From contig CM068387.1 of the NCBI GenBank assembly GCA_034770075.1, positions 76,571,971 to 76,635,970 on the forward strand: a stretch of 64,000 nucleotides of DNA, given 5' to 3'. The stretch comes from Aralia elata (lineage: Eukaryota > Streptophyta > Magnoliopsida > Apiales > Araliaceae). Under the pieces are notes generated by a model. The model had not been told where the DNA came from. It searched no databases and saw nothing but the letters and a program-made list of their open reading frames with translations. The position numbers and the translations under genes are program-made. Below are positions 10,165 to 21,564 of the stretch, in pieces (the first letter of the stretch is position 1; each line of letters opens with the position of its first letter).

Positions 10165-10827
10165 ATTGGTTAAAATAAAATTACATAGTGGTACCAAACT
10201 CCACCTTGGTTAAAATAAAATAATCAACATAGCTTTACTACCACTGTCTTCACCAACAGTCATAATTCTCGGTATAGAGAATTATCATACTCCACCATAG
10301 AGAATACACCTCCACTCAGAATCAACCATTCTAAGATTTTTCATAGCTTCTGCTATCACTGTCTTCACCAACAGTCATAATTCTCAGTATAGAGAATTAT
10401 CATACTCCACCATAAAGAGTACACATACACTCAGAATCAAACATTCTAAGATTTCATGTCGAACAACCTTACTGAAAAATTATAGTGCTACTTCCACGTT
10501 GGCTTTCCTGGAAGTACATCAGTCATCGACATCACCACACACCTTGCATTAATGCCAACCAATGCCCGTGTGCAAAAAAAACCCGCTAGTGGTAACATAT
10601 CCTCTTTCATGACAACTTTGGATACTAACGGCATGCCATGAAGATGTTCAAACACCTTGTGTAACTTAGATTGAATTATCACATCTTTGACTTGACTTTG
10701 CCACAAGCCAAAAAACAATTCTCCCATCGAATTTTTCTATATCGATTTTCATGCCAGACATTTTTCTTTAAACGGATCGTACCCGTTGAAGACACCAACG
10801 GCGTGAACCAAAAGCTCTAATACCAAT
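10165..10827 (-). mobile_element. Copia internal remnant: PBS and gag start, minus orientation
   Basis: On the minus strand a primer site TTGGTATTAGAGC (about 10814-10826, initiator-Met tRNA type) follows the LTR end ATTCCCAACA. Then comes a gag-like start (MSGMKIDIEKFDGR, matching the usual KFDG..F.LW start of copia gag), disrupted after about 30 codons. The rest is non-coding and includes a tandem duplication of about 120 bp (10231-10340 and 10357-10460), each with AATTCTC..GAGAATT hairpins, and an AAGGTGGAG polypurine-like tract. No protease, integrase or RT is present, so the element is non-autonomous. Confidence 0.7.
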
Positions 10828-10858
10828 TGTTGGGAATTACAACGTCTCACGATATAGA
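10828..10858 (-). mobile_element. Inverted copia LTR, first piece (split by the Tat-like element)
   Basis: TGTTGGGAATTACAACG is the reverse complement of the U5 end of the left LTR. The piece breaks after GATATAGA at 10858 and continues at 21565 with ATAGAGAAATAAG. The shared ATAGA (10854-10858 and 21565-21569) is the target duplication of the Tat-like element inserted here. Confidence 0.85.
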
Positions 10859-12856
10859 TGTAGACACCCAAATTTTGCGCTTCGTATACTAACCGTGACA
10901 GGAGGGCAAAATCGTCAAATGAACCGGCCTGTGAGAGCGAGGGATGCACAAGTGCGAACACTCGACGCCACCGCAACGATTTGCAAATCAAAACCGACGT
11001 GACAGCAGGGCCGTCCGAAATGAGCATGCCCGAATGATGTGGCACGTCTCCCAGTGATTCCCGGACTGCAAAATACAAACCTGTCGGCGAAAACCGATGT
11101 CACGACATGCGAATCGAGGTGCGACACAGAAATCGAGAAAATCAGCCCACCCAGCCGCGGATTGATCTGCGGCCAAACGATTAAAATAATGGTGGTGCGC
11201 ACGGGACTCGAAACCAGGAAACCAGCTGAGTGCGATGGGGGGTGGGCCAGCCAGCCGCAGATCAATCTGCGGCTGCCCTAAACCAGCTTATTTCAGCTCA
11301 GTTTTTTTTCATTTCATCCAGGGGGTTGGCAGCGGCGGAAAGAGAAGAAGAAGGCAGCGGCAGCAGCTCGAAAAAGAAGGAGAAAACAGCAGAAATTGCA
11401 AGAGAAATAGAGAGAAAAAGTGAGGAATTATATATTTTGTGTAAGATTATATTTCATATATTTTCTATTCTACTCAATATACAAATTCATACACATTGTA
11501 AGGATTATTTGCAAGGTGAAAAGACCATTTCTATAGCAATTTTTGTATATCATTTTGTTAATCTTCTTGTCAATTGGGTTATGTGAAATGTAGTGCTTCT
11601 TGTATATTGTTGTAGATCCATGGATTGAGGACTATTAGTGAGGGTTCCAAATGGAACGAAATTCTTCCTAATGGCCCGATGATATCCATTTGATGATTTT
11701 TAGCTCGTTATATTAATGTAGCAATTTTGGTTGTGAGCCTAGGATGCGACCCCGTGGTCCAAATCCGATGATGGACGATTTTGGTGCATGTAATAGTATC
11801 GATTATCCTTGATTGTAAATATGTAATCATCGGGCCTTAAAACGATACCAAGTCGAAAATCGGGTTTAAGGCCCCGAAATAGTGGAATCTATGCTTGTGG
11901 GCGTTTGGGGTATTTTGATGGCTTACATGCCCATGAATAACCCCAACGCATTTTAATGCTTGATTTGATTTATGACACAAATTGATTTCAAAACTAAACG
12001 ACGAAGATTTTCATAAAATCAATCAAACTAGGTTATTAGAATCACGAGGTTTAAAATTGGGAGTGCTAATGAATGTCGATTCCTATTTAACGAGAAAGCT
12101 AAAAAAAATCGTTTTCCAAAACATCATACAAAATGATCTTATGAATGAGTAACGTTTTATTAAACCGTTGTGCATAGGGTGAAAGAGATCCTAGAAGTTG
12201 CCCATCATGCTATTTACGAAAGCAACGTATAGATCTCGATTCCTATTTTGACGAAGGTTTAGAAAACTCTTGTTTTGCCAAAACGACACCTAATGAAAAT
12301 CTCATAGTTTTTGACAATTAAAATCAAACCTTTCTCATAGAGCTTTCTCGTGTATGCTGAAAAGACATTCCGAAGCGTTTTCAAATTAAAGCACGACTTT
12401 CCCTAAAAATCCAAATGATTCTTTCATACAAACTCACCACAACATTCACATAGGCACACACACACGCGCGCGCGCGTACACACAACATTTCATGAATTAA
12501 AGGATAGGAAAGCATCAAGATTGCGGTAACCGTGTTTTCACGGAAGTCGAGGGGTGCCTAACACCTTCCCCTCACTTAAGCAAGCCCCCGAACTCTATGA
12601 ATCTCGATTCGCAGACTAATTAATTCGGAGTCACATATGAGCCAGCGATTTATAAAAAACGAAAACTCGGATGAGTTGGTACATCCATTTCAAATATACC
12701 AACTGGCGACTCTGATTAATTGGCTCATCATAAAAAGCGATCTTTCAAAACCCCGTCGACATTAATGCCGACCTTTTCCAAAAATCATTTAATCAAGAAG
12801 GATAAAATTGGAAAAGACTAAAAGGACCCGCGAAGACGAAAAACCCGGCGTCGACA
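10859..12856 (+). repeat. 5' LTR of the Tat-like element
   Basis: It runs from TGTAGACACCC to CCGGCGTCGACA, 1998 bp. It contains a GCCGCAGATCAATCTGCGGC palindrome (about 11256-11275) that is duplicated in the 3' LTR. A short CA/CG dinucleotide run lies near 12462-12482. It differs from the 3' LTR by scattered single bases and the palindrome indel. Confidence 0.9.
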
Positions 12857-12858
12857 GC

Positions 12859-12876
12859 TGGCGACTCTGCTGGGGA
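12859..12876 (+). promoter_or_regulatory. Primer binding site of the Tat-like element
   Basis: TGGCGACTCTGCTGGGGA begins two bases after the LTR end. It differs by one base from the tRNA-Arg primer site reported for Ogre/Tat elements (TGGCGACTCCGCTGGGGA, from memory). Confidence 0.85.
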
Positions 12877-13899
12877 AATTAAAGGCCTTAAGCCGCATTT
12901 AAATCTTGATGCTATCCTATCCTTCAAAAATTCTTGAATATGTGTGTGCATGCGATATTTTGATCATTTTTACTTTTGTTGTGTGAATGTGTGTTTTGTC
13001 CAATAAGTGAATGATTGAATGGGATTGCTTTAATTTAAAGTAAAATCATTTACATACGGTGAGGACGATGAATGTGAATGTATGTTGAGAGAGTACCTCC
13101 TCTTGAGGCGAACCTGTCGGTTGCTTATTACTAGACTCGAAGGGGCTGCTCCCCGGAGATGGCTCAGGAAACGCACCACCCAAATCCGCTCCAATCGAAA
13201 GGATTCAGACGAGTAGATTGCGAAGATTTGGGGACCTTCATGCCGAAAAGCCCGTGAGAGTAACCCTAGGGTAGGTCAGCCTCTGATAAACCTAACGAAA
13301 GGGAAGCTTCTTCATGCCCTTTTATCGTTCAGTCAAATAAATAAATGTCATGTAAATGGTATGCAACTGTCATACCGGCATCATCGTAATAAATATGTCC
13401 GGTATCATGTGATTACATCACCTGCACATATAAAGATAATACTGACATGGTTTTTTTGCAGGAAGGCAATCCATACCACGTACCAAGGTTTTCTAAAAAC
13501 TTTTAAATACTATCCTGTCATCAAACACTGACCTTGTTTTGCAGGATAAGATTAGAGAACCGTGAAAGCGTGGCATAACGATCACAAAGAACCCGGAGTA
13601 GGGGCATATTCGACCACAAAAAAAAGGGAAAAAGAAAAGGAAAAAGAAGAAGAAGAAAAAAAAGAAATAATGATAAACATGCATCAGTGTTGACATGCAT
13701 CTGCCAACTCGTAACTGGCACGGTACTAAACTACGGCCCTGGTTTGTTTTGCGAGACTTCCCCTAAGACCCAACTAAGAGGCCGTAAAATCCATACTCCA
13801 TCCATCCAAATGGCAGAAGCCGGTAGCCATGAAATACACTGGCTTCCCTGATTCACACGTCACGGTACGAGATGAGCTTTAAGGGGGAAATTGCGGTAC

Positions 13900-14350
13900 A
13901 GACTTGTCCGGCCTGCGAGGATCAGATCGGAGGGATCTCCCATAGTGACGCCCCTCCTAAATGGGCTTGGTATCAAAATATTAAAGAGTTCCTTCGATAT
14001 AGCTCCCCTCCCGAAAATGCAGATCTGACCAAGGAAAGAGAATCCAAGGATGGGCAGTGAAATTCGTCCTCAGCGGAGACGATTTGCATGAATAGGACCT
14101 AGCTACGGGACTGCTGAGATATCTAGAAGCCGAAGAAGCCCACAGATTAATGAACGAAGTACATGGCAATGTGTTCAGAGCCCATATGAGCAGAACACTT
14201 TTTGCAAAGAAAAGCGTGTGAACGGGTCGCTACGGGCTAACCATGAAAACTAATTGCGATAATCATGTCAGGAAATGCCATCAATGCCAGATCCATACCA
14301 ATGTGATCCATGCACCTCCTAATGAGCTCCATTGCTTGACCTCACCGTGG
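13900..14350 (+). pseudogene. Tat/Ogre integrase N-terminal remnant
   Basis: WYQNIKEFLRY, then after frame breaks EEAHRLMNEVHGN, FRAHMSRTLFAKK, a TGA stop, then YGLTMKTNCDNHVRKCHQCQ and HAPPNELHCLTSPWP. This is the conserved gap region and HHCC zinc-binding domain at the start of Tat/Ogre integrase, with both histidines and the CHQC pair still visible. The catalytic DDE core is missing. It fixes the lineage and orientation of the element but makes no working enzyme. Confidence 0.75.
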
Positions 14351-15312
14351 CCAGTTGGACCGTGCATCAGGTGATATCCAGGAAGGGAAAAATCCCGGAG
14401 TATGGCAGTGAATCCCGGCCAGTAGAAGATCAATGGGTGTTAAAATTCTGAGTTTTATTTCAAATCCCTGCACGCTCATGTCATTTTGTCATATTATCCA
14501 AAAGAAGATCATGTGCTGAAATGTTTTATATATATGACAAGCATTTTTGTTTTATGTCAGGTACCCCGATTTGAGGCACTCTAGCCTGACAAGCAATAGG
14601 CCAAGTTTGAAGGAGGATCACGATTTTGGTATAAAGCTAGAGTTCGATCTGATGGGGATTGAGCAGGACGAGACAGATATCGACAATACGCCTGACGAGA
14701 TCAAAGGAGGGGTCGAAGATAAACCCAAAACCGACTTAGAACAACCATCGACATCAAACATCAGAACTCCTAACGATCACAAAGAACCCGGAGTAGGGGA
14801 AAAATCATACCAAAAAAAAAAATCAAAAAAAATCAAAAATCCCCCAAACCTTTCAACAAGTCAAAGGACCGGATCTTTTGTCAGCCCAGCAAGATACCGA
14901 TGCAACCAGTACGAGGGAGATCACAAGAAAAGCAACTTAACACTGGGGCATTTGTCACTACCCAGGAAATGATGACGTGCAAATTGGCACCCATGCAACA
15001 ATCCCATCGACATGCACCATCGTCATCAAATGCTACCTCATGGCAATTCAATCTTCAACGGTACGATCATCTGGCATTTGTCAAGCATAGTTTTCCCGGG
15101 ATACGATGATCCGCGTGAAAGGGGGATTTTATTTTGGCTTGATAGGAATCGGATTAATTCTGACAAGCAACCGTGGAGCACGATCGTGAGTATGATTAGA
15201 CGAAGAAGGCTATTCAACCTTTTGATCGGGTACAAAGCCTTAATTCAAAGCAAAGTTTGCGACAGAATCGACCTCATGTGACAGCCTTCACTTTGCATTT
15301 GCACAAACTTTC

Positions 15313-15335
15313 AGTTGTGGGGTATAAAACTATGA
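15313..15335 (+). promoter_or_regulatory. TATA-like box shared with the Athila-like element
   Basis: AGTTGTGGGGTATAAAAC followed by TATGA lies about 100 bases before the first copy of the folded block. The same words occur at 34786-34809 with one extra TA. Both are preceded by a CACTTTGCA/CACTTCACG-like stretch. An internal promoter is possible, but it is inferred only from the TATA and its conservation. Confidence 0.4.
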
Positions 15336-15427
15336 CGACGCTTATAGCAATTAACACGTAGTCAGACAGTCAATGATTATCAAGCTAATATCAAGAAGTC
15401 AGACGATAAATGATTATCAAGCTAATG

Positions 15428-15565
15428 TCTCGAATCGTGGCCTGGGTTATTCGAGTAATTAAGCCCGAGGGGTGTCTCTACACCTGGTGCCCTAAAGACC
15501 ATCTGGTTTGGGAGTCGCTGGCCCAACACTCATTACATGGGTAACTTAGAGCCTAAGAAAACGAG
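15428..15565 (+). repeat. Folded block, copy A
   Basis: It contains TTATTCGAGTAATTAAGCC, the hairpin GGTGTCTCTACACC, then TTGGGAGTCGCTGGCCCAA (five-base stem) and CATGGGTAACTT..AGCCTAAGAAAACGAG. Copies B and C follow in direct orientation at about 165-183 base spacing, and copy D lies in another retrotransposon at 34986. Confidence 0.75.
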
Positions 15566-15592
15566 CATTACAGTAGAGGAGGCCCGAGCAGA

Positions 15593-15726
15593 TTCGAATC
15601 GTGGCATGGGCTACTCGAGTAATTAAGCCTAAGGGGTGTCTCTGCATCTGGTGCCCTAAAGCCGTCTGGTTTGGGAGTCACCGGCCTAACACTCGCTACA
15701 TGGGTAACTCAAGCCTAAGAAAACGA
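15593..15726 (+). repeat. Folded block, copy B
   Basis: This copy has GGTGTCTCTGCATC in the first hairpin and TTGGGAGTCACCGGCCTAA in the second. Both changes from copy A replace Watson-Crick pairs by G-U pairs, so the stems persist as RNA. Confidence 0.75.
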
Positions 15727-15775
15727 ATCTTGCGCAAGGTCAAGCAAAGAATGAATGGTGCAGACCACCAGCTTG

Positions 15776-15918
15776 TCTCGAACCGTGGCCTTTGTTACTC
15801 GAGTAAATAAACCTGAAGGGGTGTCTGTACACCTAATGCCCCAAAACCGTCTGGTTTGGGAGTCATTGGTCCAAAATTCGTTAAATGGGTAACTTTGAAT
15901 AGCCTAAGAAAACGAGAC
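15776..15918 (+). repeat. Folded block, copy C
   Basis: It begins with TTACTCGAGTAA (perfect 12-base palindrome). It has GGTGTCTGTACACC and TTGGGAGTCATTGGTCCAA, followed by AAAACGAGACAAG and an A-rich AAAAGATAATA tail that also follows copy D. Of the three it is closest to copy D. Confidence 0.75.
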
Positions 15919-17104
15919 AAGTGAAGTGGGCTAATAAAGAGAAAAGATAATACGAAAAAAAACTCTCAGCCTTAAACAAGAGGTCATGGAAGAGAAACCC
16001 CTACTGAATGCTGCATCGCACAGTGCATTTGTCATATGACGTCAATCCTGCTAAGGACGTTGTCGAGAATGGGGACAGAATACCTTTGACAAGGGAATGT
16101 AGTTCTTTTGAATTCGACCTTACTCACGTACAATGACCATGAATGCTTGAAGGTGTTCTTACGATTTCCTAACCCGTTAAATAGAAAACCATCAATTCAC
16201 GAAGGATCGGAAAAACTTCCAATCTAGTACATTCACGGTTCACAACTTGCTAGATTGTGCGATCAACAGATATTCGATTTCATGTGCTTTAATTGCATTT
16301 ACTCTTTTGTCGAGATTATAATATCTTTGTTTTGAATTAACACTAACGACCCGAGCCTTCAAGTTTCGGCATGTGTTAGTCATCTGATGTGCAGGATCTG
16401 GCAGAGTTATGGATAACTCAGCACGGTCAGCATCGCGAGTTTTCGATAGAAATTCTTGGTAACAACATGCGCCAAGGCTGGGGCAGTTAAGAATCGTGAA
16501 ATGAAAGAAAGATGAGGCTGCACAGAACTTCTCGTCATTGGGCCTCTCCCCAATCCTGACTATCATTGCCTCGGCATCCAAATGATCCCCGTGCATGAGC
16601 ATATACAAGGATGATATAATGCGGGACGACAGTATATCGGCCAGCAGAAATGATCAAAAGGCCAAAAAGCCCGACGTAGCTGTCAATCATCACAGAGAGC
16701 CAAACAGACTGCCTGAAATGAAGACGACCAAGAACAGGCAGAATACCAAACCAATGTTGAAGTCTAGAAACTACACTTCACGACGAGGCGTGATCCAATC
16801 AAATGTTGGCAAGCAACGACGACTGTCGAATCGTATCATTTGACTGAACAGGGGTCATTTCTATCTAAACATATGTTGTGCACATGCATCTGTCCATAAC
16901 ATGTCTGCCAGATCATGCATAACATCTTTTTCATGCATGCAGGTACGATCAAAATGAAAATCCTCAGGAAAGTACAAGCACGTCGCTTTCAACCTCACAA
17001 ATGATCAGAGTGATGGCTTTCGCGGCATGGTACGTGGACGATGTTGGTGGGAGATCCAGGACATGAAGCCGATCACAAATCCCATTTCAAAAAAAAAAAA
17101 AAAA

Positions 17105-17500
17105 TCACTCAAATCCAATCAATGACCCTTGGGAAGGGCTGGTATCAAACCAATCAATGACCCCTGGGAAGGGCTGGTATCCAAGACAATCAATGACCCT
17201 GGGAAGGGCTGGCATCCAAACAAGGAGTGAACCTGGGAAGGCATCCAAGCAAACCACAGCAAGGTGGTGAACAAACCCTGGGAAGGGCTGAGATCCACGC
17301 GAACCACAACAAAGATGGTGAGCACCCCTGGGAAGGGCTGATATCCACAAAAAGAAAAAAGACAAAAAAATAACAAACCCTGGGAAGGGCTGAGATCCAA
17401 GCGAACCACGACAAAGATGGTGAGCACCCCTGGGAAGGGCTGATATCCACAAAAAGAAAAAAGGCAAAAAACAACAAACCCTGGAAGGGCTGAGATCCAA
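17105..17500 (+). repeat. Minisatellite with CCTGGGAAGGGCTG core
   Basis: About ten imperfect units carry CCTGGGAAGGGCTG(G/A).ATCC. Spacing is short at first (about 37-50 bases) and later alternates as a longer two-core unit with AAAAAGAAAAAAG between (about 17285-17395 and 17395-17500). It directly abuts the 140-bp satellite. Confidence 0.8.
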
Positions 17501-18538
17501 GATAACCAACCGGCGACGATAACCGGGGGTTACGAAATGGGTGACCGGCGACGATACCCGGCCCCGACGAGACAATCGACCGGCGACGATAACCGGCGAT
17601 TACGAGATGGATGTCCGGCGACGAAAACCGGCTCCGCCAAGATAACCAACCGGCGACGATAACCGGGGGTTACGAGATGGGTGACCGGCGACGATACCCG
17701 GCCCCGACGAGACAATCGACCGGCGACGATAACCGGCGATTACGAGATGGATGTCCGGCGACGAAAATCGGCTCCAACAAGATAACCAACCGGCGACGAT
17801 AACCGGGGGTTACGAGATGGGTGACCGGCGACGATACCCGGCCCCGACGAGACAATCGACCGGCGACGATAACCGGCGATTACGAGATGGATGTCCGGCG
17901 ACGAAAACCGGCTCCGACAAGATAACCAACCGGCGACGATAACCGGGGGTTATGAGATGGGTGACTGGCCCCGACAAGATAATCGACCGGCGACGATAAC
18001 CGGCGATTACGAGATGGATGTCCGGCGACGAAAACCGGCTCCGACAAGATAACCAACCGGCGACGATAACCGGGGGTTACGAAATGGGTGACCGGCGACG
18101 ATACCCGGCCCCGACGAGACAATCGACCGGCGACGATAACCGGCGATTACGAGATGGATGTCCAGCGATGAAAACCGGCTCCGACAAGATAACCAACCGG
18201 CGACGATAACCGGGGGTTACGAGATGGGTGACCGGCGACGATACCCGGCCCCGACAAGGCAATCGACCGGCGACGATAACCGGCGATTACGAGATGGATG
18301 TCCGGCGACGAAAACCGGCTCCGACAAGATAACCAACCGGCGACGATAACCGGGGGTTACGAGATGGGTGACCGGCGACGATACCCGGCCCCGACAAGGG
18401 AATCGACCGGCGACGATAACCTGCGATTACGAGATGGATGTCCGGCGACGAAAACCGGTTCCGACAAGATAACCAACCGGCGACGATAACCGGGGGTTAC
18501 GAGATGGGTGTCCGGCGACGAAAACCGGCCCCGACAAG
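17501..18538 (+). repeat. 140-bp GC-rich satellite array, about 7.4 units
   Basis: Units start with GATAACCAACCGGCGACG at 17501, 17641, 17781, 17921, 18048, 18188, 18328 and 18468. The fourth is shortened to 127 bp and the last is half. Each unit is a dimer of two related 70-bp halves, both with ACCGGCGACGATA.CCGG. Units differ by only a few bases. Period 140 is not divisible by 3, so the short open frames on both strands are by-products, not genes. Confidence 0.92.
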
Positions 18539-19533
18539 AGGGTGGAGAGCGATATCCAAATGTAGAGAGATAAGAGGTATCAATGTTAGAGAATTTTGTG
18601 TGGAAAAATTCTCTTGGGAAGAATTATCTTTCTTGAGTGGATGTGAGGAAATTTCTGAGAGTGTGAGTGATTGTAATATTATTCACATAGTAAATTTTCT
18701 CTGGTTGTCTTTAACAACGAAAGTGGTTTTTCTCCGGTTTTGGAGTTTCCACTATAATTATTGTGTTGTGTGATTGTGTTCTAAATTATCGATTTCTTAT
18801 TTCTCTATATCGTGAGACGTTGTAATTCCCAACAATTGGTTAAAATAAAATTACATAGTGGTACCAAACTCCACCTTGGTTAAAATAAAATAATCAACAT
18901 AGCTTTACTACCACTGTCTTCACCAACAGTCATAATTCTCGGTATAGAGAATTATCATACTCCACCATAGAGAATACACCTCCACTCAGAATCAACCATT
19001 CTAAGATTTTTCATAGCTTCTGCTATCACTGTCTTCACCAACAGTCATAATTCTCAGTATAGAGAATTATCATACTCCACCATAAAGAGTACACATACAC
19101 TCAGAATCAAAACATTCTAAGATTTCATGTCGAACAACCTTACTGAAAAATTATAGTGCTACTTCCACGTTGGCTTTCCTGGAAGTACATCAGTCATCGA
19201 CATCACCACACACCTTGCATTAATGCCAACCAATGCCCGTGTGCAAAAAAAACCCGCTAGTGGTAACATATCCTCTTTCATGACAAACTTTGGATACTAA
19301 CGGCATGCCATGAAGATGTTTCAAACACCTTGTGTAACTTAGATTGAATTATCACATCTTTGACTTGACTTTGCCACAAGCCAAAAAACAAATTCTCCCA
19401 TCGAATTTTTCTATATCGATTTTTCATGCCAGACATTTTTCTTTAAACGGATCGTACCCGTTGAAGACACCAACGGCGTGAACCAAAAGCTCTAATACCA
19501 ATTGTTGGGAATTACAACGTCTCACGATATAGA
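18539..19533. repeat. Copy of the left flank (9874-10858) inside the Tat-like element
   Basis: From GAGGGTGGAGAGCG onward this stretch repeats the R-U5 part of the left copia LTR, its internal remnant and the inverted-LTR piece, and runs straight into the 3' LTR exactly as the original runs into the 5' LTR. Only a few single-base changes separate the copies. It therefore contains another minus-strand PBS and gag remnant, and no new gene. Confidence 0.88.
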
Positions 19534-21564
19534 TGTAGACACCCAAATTTTGCGCTTCGTATACTAACCGTGACAGGAGGGCAAAATCGTCAAATGAACC
19601 GGCCTGTGAGAGCGAGGGATGCACAAGTGCGAACACTCGACGCCACCGCAACGATTTGCAAATCAAAACCGACGTGACAGCAGGGCCGTCCGAAATGAGC
19701 ATGCCCGAATGATGTGGCACGTCTCCCAGTGATTCCCGGACTGCAAAATACAAACCTGTCGGCGAAAACCGATGTCACGACATGCGAATCGAGGTGCGAC
19801 ACAGAAATCGAGAAAATCAGCCCACCCAACCGCGGATTGATCTGCGGCCAAACGATTAAAATAATGGTGGTGCGCACGGGACTCGAAACCAGGAAACCAG
19901 CTGAGTGCGATGGGGGGTGGGCCAGCCAGCCGCAGATCAATCTGCGGCTAGGCCGCAGATCAATCTGCGGCTGCCCTAAACCAGCTTATTTCAGCTCAGT
20001 TTTTTTTCATTTCATCCAGGGGGTTGGCAGCGGCGGAAAGAGAAGAAGAAGGCAGCGGCAGCAGCTCGAAAAAGAAGGAGAAAATAGCAGAAATTGCAAG
20101 AGAAATAGAGAGAAAAAGTGAGGAATTATATATTTTGTGTAAGATTATATTTCATATATTTTCTATTCTACTCAATATACAAATTCATACACATTGTAAG
20201 GATTATTTGCAAGGTGAAAAGACCATTTCTATAGCAATTTTTGTATATCATTTTGTTAATCTTCTTGTCAATTGGGTTATGTGAAATGTAGTGCTTCTTG
20301 TATATTGTTGTAGATCCATGGATTGAGGACTATTAGTGAGGGTTCCAAATGGAACGAAATTCTTCCTAATGGCCCGATGATATCCATTTGATGATTTTTA
20401 GCTCGTTATATTAATGTAGCAATTTTGGTTGTGAGCCTAGGATGCGACCCCGTGGTCCAAATCCGATGATGGACGATTTTGGTGCATGTAATAGTATCGA
20501 TTATCCTTGATTGTAAATATGTAATCATCGGGCCTTAAAACGATACCAAGTCGAAAATCGGGTTTAAGGCCCCCGAAATAGTGGAATCTATGCTTGTGGG
20601 CGTTTGGGGTATTTTGATGGCTTACATGCCCATGAATAACCCCAACGCATTTTAATGCTTGATTTGATTTATGACACAAATTGATTTCAAAAACTAAACG
20701 ACGAAGATTTTCATAAAATCAATCAAACTAGGTTATTAGAATCACGAGGTTTAAAATTGGGAGTGCTAATGAATGTCGATTCCTATTTAACGAGGAAAGC
20801 TAAAAAAAAATCGTTTTCCAAAACATCATACAAAATGATCTTATGAATGAGTAACGTTTTTTTTTAATTAAACCGTTGTGCATAGGGTGAAAGAGATCCT
20901 AGAAGTTGCCCATCATGCTATTTACGAAAGCAACGTATAGATCTCGATTCCTATTTTGACGAAGGTTTAGAAAACTCTTGTTTTGCCAAAACGACACCTA
21001 ATGAAAATCTCATAGTTTTTGACAATTAAAATCAAACCTTTCTCATAGAGCTTTCTCGTGTATGCTGAAAAAACATTCCGAAGCGTTTTCAAATTAAAGC
21101 ACGACTTTCCCTAAAAATCCAAATGATTCTTTCATACAAACTCACCACAACATTCACATAGGCACACACACACACGCGCGCGCGTACACACAACATTTCA
21201 TGAATTAAAGGATAGGAAAACATCAAGATTGCGGTAACCGTGTTTTCACGGAAGTCGAGGGGTGCCTAACACCTTCCCCTCACTTAAGCAAGCCCCCGAA
21301 CTCTATGAATCTCGATTCGCAGACTAATTAATTCGGAGTCACATATGAGCCAGCGATTTATAAAAAACGAAAACTCGGATGAGTTGGTACATCCATTTCA
21401 AATATACCAACTGGCGACTCTGATTAATTGGCTCATCATAAAAAGCGATCTTTCAAAACCCCGTCGACATTAATGCCGACCTTTTCCAAAAATCATTTAA
21501 TCAAGAAGGATAAAATTGGAAAAGACTAAAAGGACCCGCGAAGACGAAAAACCCGGCGTCGACA
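19534..21564 (+). repeat. 3' LTR of the Tat-like element
   Basis: It is 2031 bp with the same termini as the 5' LTR. It is longer mainly through a second GCCGCAGATCAATCTGCGGC palindrome (about 19929-19970). ATAGA at 21565-21569 completes the target duplication. Confidence 0.9.

Larger units (their letters stand above)
10859..21564 (+). mobile_element. Tat/Ogre-like gypsy element, degenerate, nested in the copia LTR
   Basis: The element is bounded by the 5-bp duplication ATAGA and by LTRs of about 2 kb. It has a TGGCGACTCTGCTGGGGA primer site as in Tat/Ogre elements (tRNA-Arg type). Its interior keeps only a decayed integrase start, three copies of a folded block, two tandem-repeat arrays and a 1-kb copy of its own left flank. 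No gag, protease or RT frame survives. It must have depended on other elements or decayed after insertion; the LTRs remain about 98-99% alike by eye, which favours late insertion of an already defective (LARD-like) element. Confidence 0.85.

Noticed and set aside
11039..11281. Open frames in the Tat-like LTR (both copies, both strands)
   Set aside because: They lie entirely within LTR sequence, overlap on both strands, and match no gag or pol motif. They reflect a GC-rich LTR segment.
14547..14972. 141-codon frame in the Tat-like element as a functional extra protein
   Set aside because: It lies among broken integrase remnants, is hydrophilic and low in complexity, and shares a 29-base repeat with 13577. 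I could not support a function.
17501..18538. CRISPR-like repeat-spacer array
   Set aside because: There are no unique spacers between repeats. It is a continuous 140-bp tandem satellite in a plant retrotransposon.
17611..18773. Series of 63-codon frames (MSGDENRLRQDNQPAT) as a repeated gene family
   Set aside because: They recur every 140 bases in several frames and on both strands, which is a by-product of a stop-poor GC-rich satellite whose period is not a multiple of three.
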